Source: Ignavibacteriales bacterium
Lineage (GTDB): Bacteria; Bacteroidota; Ignavibacteria; UBA10030
Direction of reading: 5' to 3'
Length of the DNA stretch: 64,000 bases
Assembly (NCBI GenBank): GCA_026390595.1
Contig: JAPLFQ010000010.1
Location: 62,001-126,000 of the forward strand
Under the pieces are notes generated by a model, which worked only from the letters and a program-made list of their open reading frames with translations, did not search any database and was not told the origin of the DNA. Below, one piece after another: positions 60,677 to 64,000 of the stretch (its first letter is position 1; each line of letters begins with the position of its first letter). A program made the translations under genes and the position numbers.

Positions 60677-61138
60677 ATGGCCAATACATACACTCAACTA
60701 TACGTACATGTAGTCTTTGCGGTCAAGGGAAGACTTGGTCTCATCCGGAAACAATGGAAGGAGGAATTGCATAAATACATCGCGGGTATTGTACGGAATC
60801 AGGGTCAGAAACTGATAGGCATCAATAGCATGCCTGACCACGTGCACGTGCTTCTTGGCTTGAGACCTGATATTGCACTCTCCGAGTTGGTTCGTGACAT
60901 CAAGGCAAATTCGTCAAGATTTGTCAATGAACGACGATGGGTTCGAGGCAAATTCAATTGGCAAGAGGGCTTTGGGGCCTTCACCCGGTCACATGAAGAA
61001 CTGGAGAGGGTGATCAAGTACATTGAGAATCAAGAAGCGCATCATTCAAGAAAGTGCTTCCTCGATGAATATCTCCAGATGCTCCAGGATTCTCACATTG
61101 AATTCGACAAGAAGTACGTTTTCGAACAAACCGACTAA
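60677..61138 (+). CDS. REP-associated tyrosine transposase (RAYT, IS200-like)
   Basis: A 153-residue HUH-type enzyme of the IS200/RAYT group. The N-terminus YTQLYVHVVFAVKGR, the metal-binding PDHVHVL (about residue 54-60; HUH) and the catalytic-helix region RVIKYIENQEAHH near residue 118-131 (candidate Tyr) are visible. It would nick single-stranded hairpin DNA and is thought to spread REP elements. The start at 60677 follows the family; the longer frame from 60635 lies in the repeat. Hairpin repeats flank it on both sides. Confidence 0.88.
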   Translation: MANTYTQLYVHVVFAVKGRLGLIRKQWKEELHKYIAGIVRNQGQKLIGINSMPDHVHVLLGLRPDIALSELVRDIKANSSRFVNERRWVRGKFNWQEGFGAFTRSHEELERVIKYIENQEAHHSRKCFLDEYLQMLQDSHIEFDKKYVFEQTD

Positions 61139-61181
61139 TTGCATGTTCGGTCTCGGAGAATGTTTTGTAGATTGGTGTGCC

Positions 61182-61367
61182 GCTCCTCTGGAGCTTCCTT
61201 TAATGTGATTTGCGTAGTTACAGACATTGCGCTCCTAACGGAGCGCTTTCGTGGCTCAACGCACAGAGTCCCAACGCACGCGAATCCTTGATTCCGGGCC
61301 GAACAGCCCCGTAGGGGCGGAATGTCTCTAACCAGGAAATGGAACTTGATCGAGCTCCGTCAAGGAG
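61182..61367. repeat. Composite hairpin repeat, copy 2
   Basis: The first 54 bases (61182-61235) are identical to 60471-60524; the rest differs at many positions. It has a perfect CGCTCC-TAAC-GGAGCG hairpin, GCCCC-GTA-GGGGC, and a final CTCC-GTCAA-GGAG. Confidence 0.8.
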
Positions 61368-61372
61368 TTGAA

Positions 61373-61548
61373 CTCAGCTGTCTTGTTCCTACGGAGCTTC
61401 CCATGATATTATTTCACTTGGTACTAGATATTCCGCTCCCAGCCCAGCGCTTCCGTGACTCAACACACTGAGTCCCACCGCACGCGAATCCTTGATTCCG
61501 GGCCCAACAGCCCCGTAGGTGCGGAATGTCTCTAACCAAGAAGATGAG
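61373..61548. repeat. Composite hairpin repeat, copy 3
   Basis: A diverged copy with a different first part (CTCAGCTGTCTTGTTCCT, shared with copy 4) and without the terminal CTCC-GTCA-GGAG hairpin. Confidence 0.7.
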
Positions 61549-61746
61549 CTCAGCTGTCTTGTTCCTATGGATCTTCCCATGATCTTGTTTCACCTGGTAA
61601 TAAATATTGCGCTCCCAGCCGAGCGCTTTCGTGACTCAATACAGAGAGCACTGACACACCGGGATCCTGGATGTCGGGCCTGACAGCCCCGTAGGGGCGG
61701 AATGTCTCTATCCAGGAAATAGCACTTGATCGAGCTCCGTCAGGAG
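61549..61746. repeat. Composite hairpin repeat, copy 4
   Basis: Begins like copy 3, but its last 141 bases (61606-61746) equal the end of copy 1. It ends one base before the first homologous codon of the ABC-F gene. Confidence 0.85.
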
Positions 61747-61795
61747 CATCCTCATCGCTGCACGCGATCTGTCCGTCCACTTCGGAGAACAGGTT

Positions 61796-63613
61796 GTGTT
61801 AAAGAACGCGTCCATCAGCATTCATCAGGACGACAGGATCGGGCTCATCGGAAACAACGGCTCCGGAAAGACCACGCTCCTGAGGATCATCGCCGCGGTG
61901 ATGGAGCCTGATTCAGGATCCGTCGAACGCCGGCGCGCAATGATCCTTGGGTATTTGTCCCAGGATTTTCAGCTCGATCAGACGAAAACGGTGTACGACA
62001 ATATTGTGGAGGGGGCTCACGACGTCATCGACATCCTGAGAGAATATGAATCTCTCCCCTACACCTCTGACCGGCGTCACCTCCTCGAAGAGCAGATCCA
62101 TCATCGGGACGGATGGAATCTCGAGAACAGGATTCAGACCGCGATGCACTCCTTGAATGTACCGGAGCGGAGTCGCGGCATTCAGACTCTTTCCGGCGGC
62201 GAGAAACGCCGCGTCGCATTGTGCAAAGCGATCATCTCTCGTCCCGACCTGCTCATCCTCGATGAACCGACGAACCACCTCGACACACAATCCATCGAAT
62301 GGATGGAGAGCTTCCTGGAGAACTATTCAGGCGCCTGCCTTTTCGTCACGCACGACAGATATTTCCTTGACTCGATCGCGACCAGAATTGTTGAACTCTC
62401 CAACGGGGAATGCTATTCACACGAAGGCAACTACACCGATTTCCTCATCGACAAAGCTGAACGCGAAGCTCAGCTCGAAACCGAGGAGAGGAAGCGGAAC
62501 AGGTTTCTCCGGCGCGAACTCGATTGGGTCCGCCGCGGGCCGCGGGCCCGGCGCACAAAAGCAAAGAGCCGTCTCAAGAGTTATTTCGAGACACTTGCCG
62601 AAGACGGATACGAAGCTGACGCGGAAGTTGACCTGATTCTTCCCCCCGCCCCTCCGTTCGGATCAAGGGTCCTGAACCTGAAGAACCTGGGGATTGAGCT
62701 GGGAGGAAGACAACTGTTTTCTGGGTTGAATTTCAATTTCGAGAGGCACCGGAAACTCGGAATCATAGGCCGGAACGGGCTCGGCAAAACGACGCTGCTG
62801 CGGATCATCCTGGGAGAACTGCAGCCGGGTGACGGACATACGGACCTCGGAGACAAAACTGTCTTCAACTACGTCGACCAATCCCGGCTGGCGTTGAACG
62901 ACAAGAACACGGTCCTTCAGGAAATCGGCGATGGACGCGAGTGGATCATGTTCGGCGAGGAGCGCCTCACCGTCTGGAAATACCTCCGGCGATTTCTCTT
63001 CACGGACGACAGGATCAACACCAAGGTAGAGAAACTCTCAGGCGGTGAGCGGAGCAGGCTTCTGCTCGCAAAGATCCTGATGAACGGGGGAAATTTTCTG
63101 ATCCTGGATGAGCCGACGAATGATCTTGATTTGGCGACGCTCCGCGTCCTGGAGGAAGCCCTGGTCGCATTCGAGGGGTGTGTGATCATCGTGAGCCACG
63201 ATCGGTACTTTCTGAACAGGGTCTGCAACGGGATTCTGGCGTTTGAAGGAGAGGGAGAAGTTCACTTCAGTGAGGGCGATTATGATTACTACCTCGAGAA
63301 GAGGGAACTCCGCACGGCCGCGGACGTGCCCGCGGACATCCCATCGAAGAAGCAGGAGACTACGACAAAGACTCAGCCGAAGGGTTTGAAGTGGAAGGAA
63401 GCGCGCGAGCTTGAATCTATCGAGCGCGGCATTGTGGATGCAGAAGCGGAAGTTGAGCGTCTTGAAGCGATTTTCTCCGAGCCGGATTTCTACCAGAAGC
63501 GCGGAGACCAAATTGCTCAACTAATGGGCGAACTCGAGACCGCGAAAGCAACCGTGGATCGTCTCTATACACGATGGAATGAACTCGAGGAATTGAAGTC
63601 CAACCTGAGCTGA
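61796..63613 (+). CDS. ABC-F family ATPase (Uup/EttA-like)
   Basis: A soluble twin-ATPase of about 605 residues acting on ribosomes or DNA-related processes. The two ATP sites have GNNGSGKTT, LSGGEKRR, LLILDEPTNHLD and GRNGLGKTT, LSGGERSR, FLILDEPTNDLD, with a linker of charged helices between and a C-terminal coiled coil (about 530-605) as in Uup. Family similarity actually begins upstream at codon ATC 61748 (ILIAARDLSVHFGEQVVL), but there is no in-frame ATG before a stop at 61727. The repeat copy ends at 61746. GTG at 61796, with GGAG upstream, is the only usable start and would remove about 16 residues of the first strand. Confidence 0.85.
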   Translation: MLKNASISIHQDDRIGLIGNNGSGKTTLLRIIAAVMEPDSGSVERRRAMILGYLSQDFQLDQTKTVYDNIVEGAHDVIDILREYESLPYTSDRRHLLEEQIHHRDGWNLENRIQTAMHSLNVPERSRGIQTLSGGEKRRVALCKAIISRPDLLILDEPTNHLDTQSIEWMESFLENYSGACLFVTHDRYFLDSIATRIVELSNGECYSHEGNYTDFLIDKAEREAQLETEERKRNRFLRRELDWVRRGPRARRTKAKSRLKSYFETLAEDGYEADAEVDLILPPAPPFGSRVLNLKNLGIELGGRQLFSGLNFNFERHRKLGIIGRNGLGKTTLLRIILGELQPGDGHTDLGDKTVFNYVDQSRLALNDKNTVLQEIGDGREWIMFGEERLTVWKYLRRFLFTDDRINTKVEKLSGGERSRLLLAKILMNGGNFLILDEPTNDLDLATLRVLEEALVAFEGCVIIVSHDRYFLNRVCNGILAFEGEGEVHFSEGDYDYYLEKRELRTAADVPADIPSKKQETTTKTQPKGLKWKEARELESIERGIVDAEAEVERLEAIFSEPDFYQKRGDQIAQLMGELETAKATVDRLYTRWNELEELKSNLS

Positions 63614-63624
63614 AGTTGCATTGC

Positions 63625-63672
63625 AGACCCGTCAGGTTTCCCGGGAGTCACCTTGGCAAACCTGACGGGTCT
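63625..63672. repeat. Dispersed 15-bp inverted repeat (perfect copy), likely terminator
   Basis: AGACCCGTCAGGTTT (63625-63639) and AAACCTGACGGGTCT (63658-63672), perfect over 15 bp, loop 18. It lies between convergent genes, so it may terminate both. A diverged copy occurs at 60258-60303. Confidence 0.75.
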
Positions 63673-63678
63673 ACCGGC

Positions 63679-64000
63679 TTACTGGCGCACCGCGTCAACG
63701 AAGGCAAGCACGTTTTCCCAAGGCACATCAGGCTCCAGTATATGCGATGGAGCGATCAGCAGTCCCCCCTTTGCTCCCAATTGCCCCTGAATCTGCTTCA
63801 CCGTTCGCGCAATCTCTTCTGGCGCGCTGTAGGGCATCGTCGTCTGCGTCCCGATGCCTCCCCAGAACGAAATCTTGCCACTGAACCGGCGACCGATTTC
63901 TTCCAGATCGTTGCACTCCGGCTGGACCGGGTTTACGATGTCGACCCCGATGTCGATGTACTCCGGGATGAAGTCCATGATGGCTCCGTCAGAGTGCATG
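63679..64000 (-). CDS. Uroporphyrinogen decarboxylase-family protein (partial)
   Basis: Only the C-terminal 107 codons are inside the window; the gene continues to the right. HSDGAIMDFIPEYIDIGVDIVNPVQPE, then FSGKISFWGGIGTQTTMPYSAPEEI and GGLLIAPSHILEPDVPWENVLAFVDAV are the pattern of UroD-like methyltransferases (MtaA/MtbA type) rather than heme-pathway HemE. These enzymes move methyl groups with corrinoid proteins or act on unknown substrates. The ATG at 63999 is internal, not the start. Confidence 0.8.
   Translation of the reverse strand, partial: MHSDGAIMDFIPEYIDIGVDIVNPVQPECNDLEEIGRRFSGKISFWGGIGTQTTMPYSAPEEIARTVKQIQGQLGAKGGLLIAPSHILEPDVPWENVLAFVDAVRQ

Noticed and set aside
60471-61746. 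CRISPR array
   Set aside because: Units are about 185 bases, diverged and contain hairpins; there are no short unique spacers of constant length.

Overview
The window looks like chromosomal DNA of a Bacteroidota/Ignavibacteriota-type (FCB group) bacterium with a large accessory region covering roughly the first 36 kb. That lineage guess rests on gene style only: a 7TMR-DISM hybrid histidine kinase, a TPR-tailed Ser/Thr kinase, DUF4153, M13 peptidase, POT transporter, and RAYT-associated repeats. No rRNA or marker protein is present, so it stays a guess.

Positions 1-8.9 kb: a partial membrane protein with an HExxH motif (minus strand), a DUF6602 PD-(D/E)XK-like protein, then a tight plus-strand operon (1997-8006). 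The operon encodes a short-chain dehydrogenase, a Schiff-base aldolase of the archaeal FBA/AroA' type, an FMN split-barrel protein, a methyltransferase-like protein, two paralogous membrane proteins and an alpha/beta hydrolase. A membrane-anchored protein with a nucleoside-deoxyribosyltransferase/TIR-like core follows. I do not recognise this operon as a described system. Positions 8.9-12.7 kb (minus strand) hold a phage/plasmid-type DNA-metabolism operon: PUR-domain protein, DUF932, WGR, ATP-dependent DNA ligase, very small overlapping ORFs, Mu Gam-like protein and one unknown.

Positions 13.4-28.1 kb (plus strand) hold an anti-phage-type cluster: SNF2-family helicase with C-terminal DUF3883, DUF1156 DNA methylase, a nuclease-like small protein, DUF499 ATPase, a winged-helix/PD-(D/E)XK protein, two DUF488 proteins, a dual-OB protein, an acyl-carrier/LnmK-type fusion and two unknowns. 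The helicase, methylase and DUF499 ATPase are a known kind of defence core related to DISARM. The acyl-carrier/hot-dog enzyme and the DUF488-DUF488-DuOB set are unusual additions. Positions 28.2-35.5 kb return to element biology: a duplicated gene pair with an RNA hairpin repeated after each copy, a coiled-coil protein, a primase-helicase fusion and a possible replication initiator. Iteron-like repeats, an intact tRNA-Pro(GGG) and a truncated tyrosine integrase follow.

Positions 36.7-64 kb look mainly chromosomal: two large hybrid histidine kinases, DUF4153, an isoprenoid-synthase-like enzyme, Ser/Thr kinase, DUF1846, POT transporter, M13 metallopeptidase, ABC-F ATPase and a partial uroporphyrinogen-decarboxylase-family gene. 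A second small mobile or defence cluster at 40.6-45.5 kb has a type IIG restriction-modification enzyme and the mobile mystery protein A/B pair (HTH plus Fic) behind palindromic operators. At 60.4-61.8 kb a RAYT transposase sits among four composite hairpin repeats, including an exact 141-bp duplication. The last copy abuts the ABC-F gene where its normal start codon should be.
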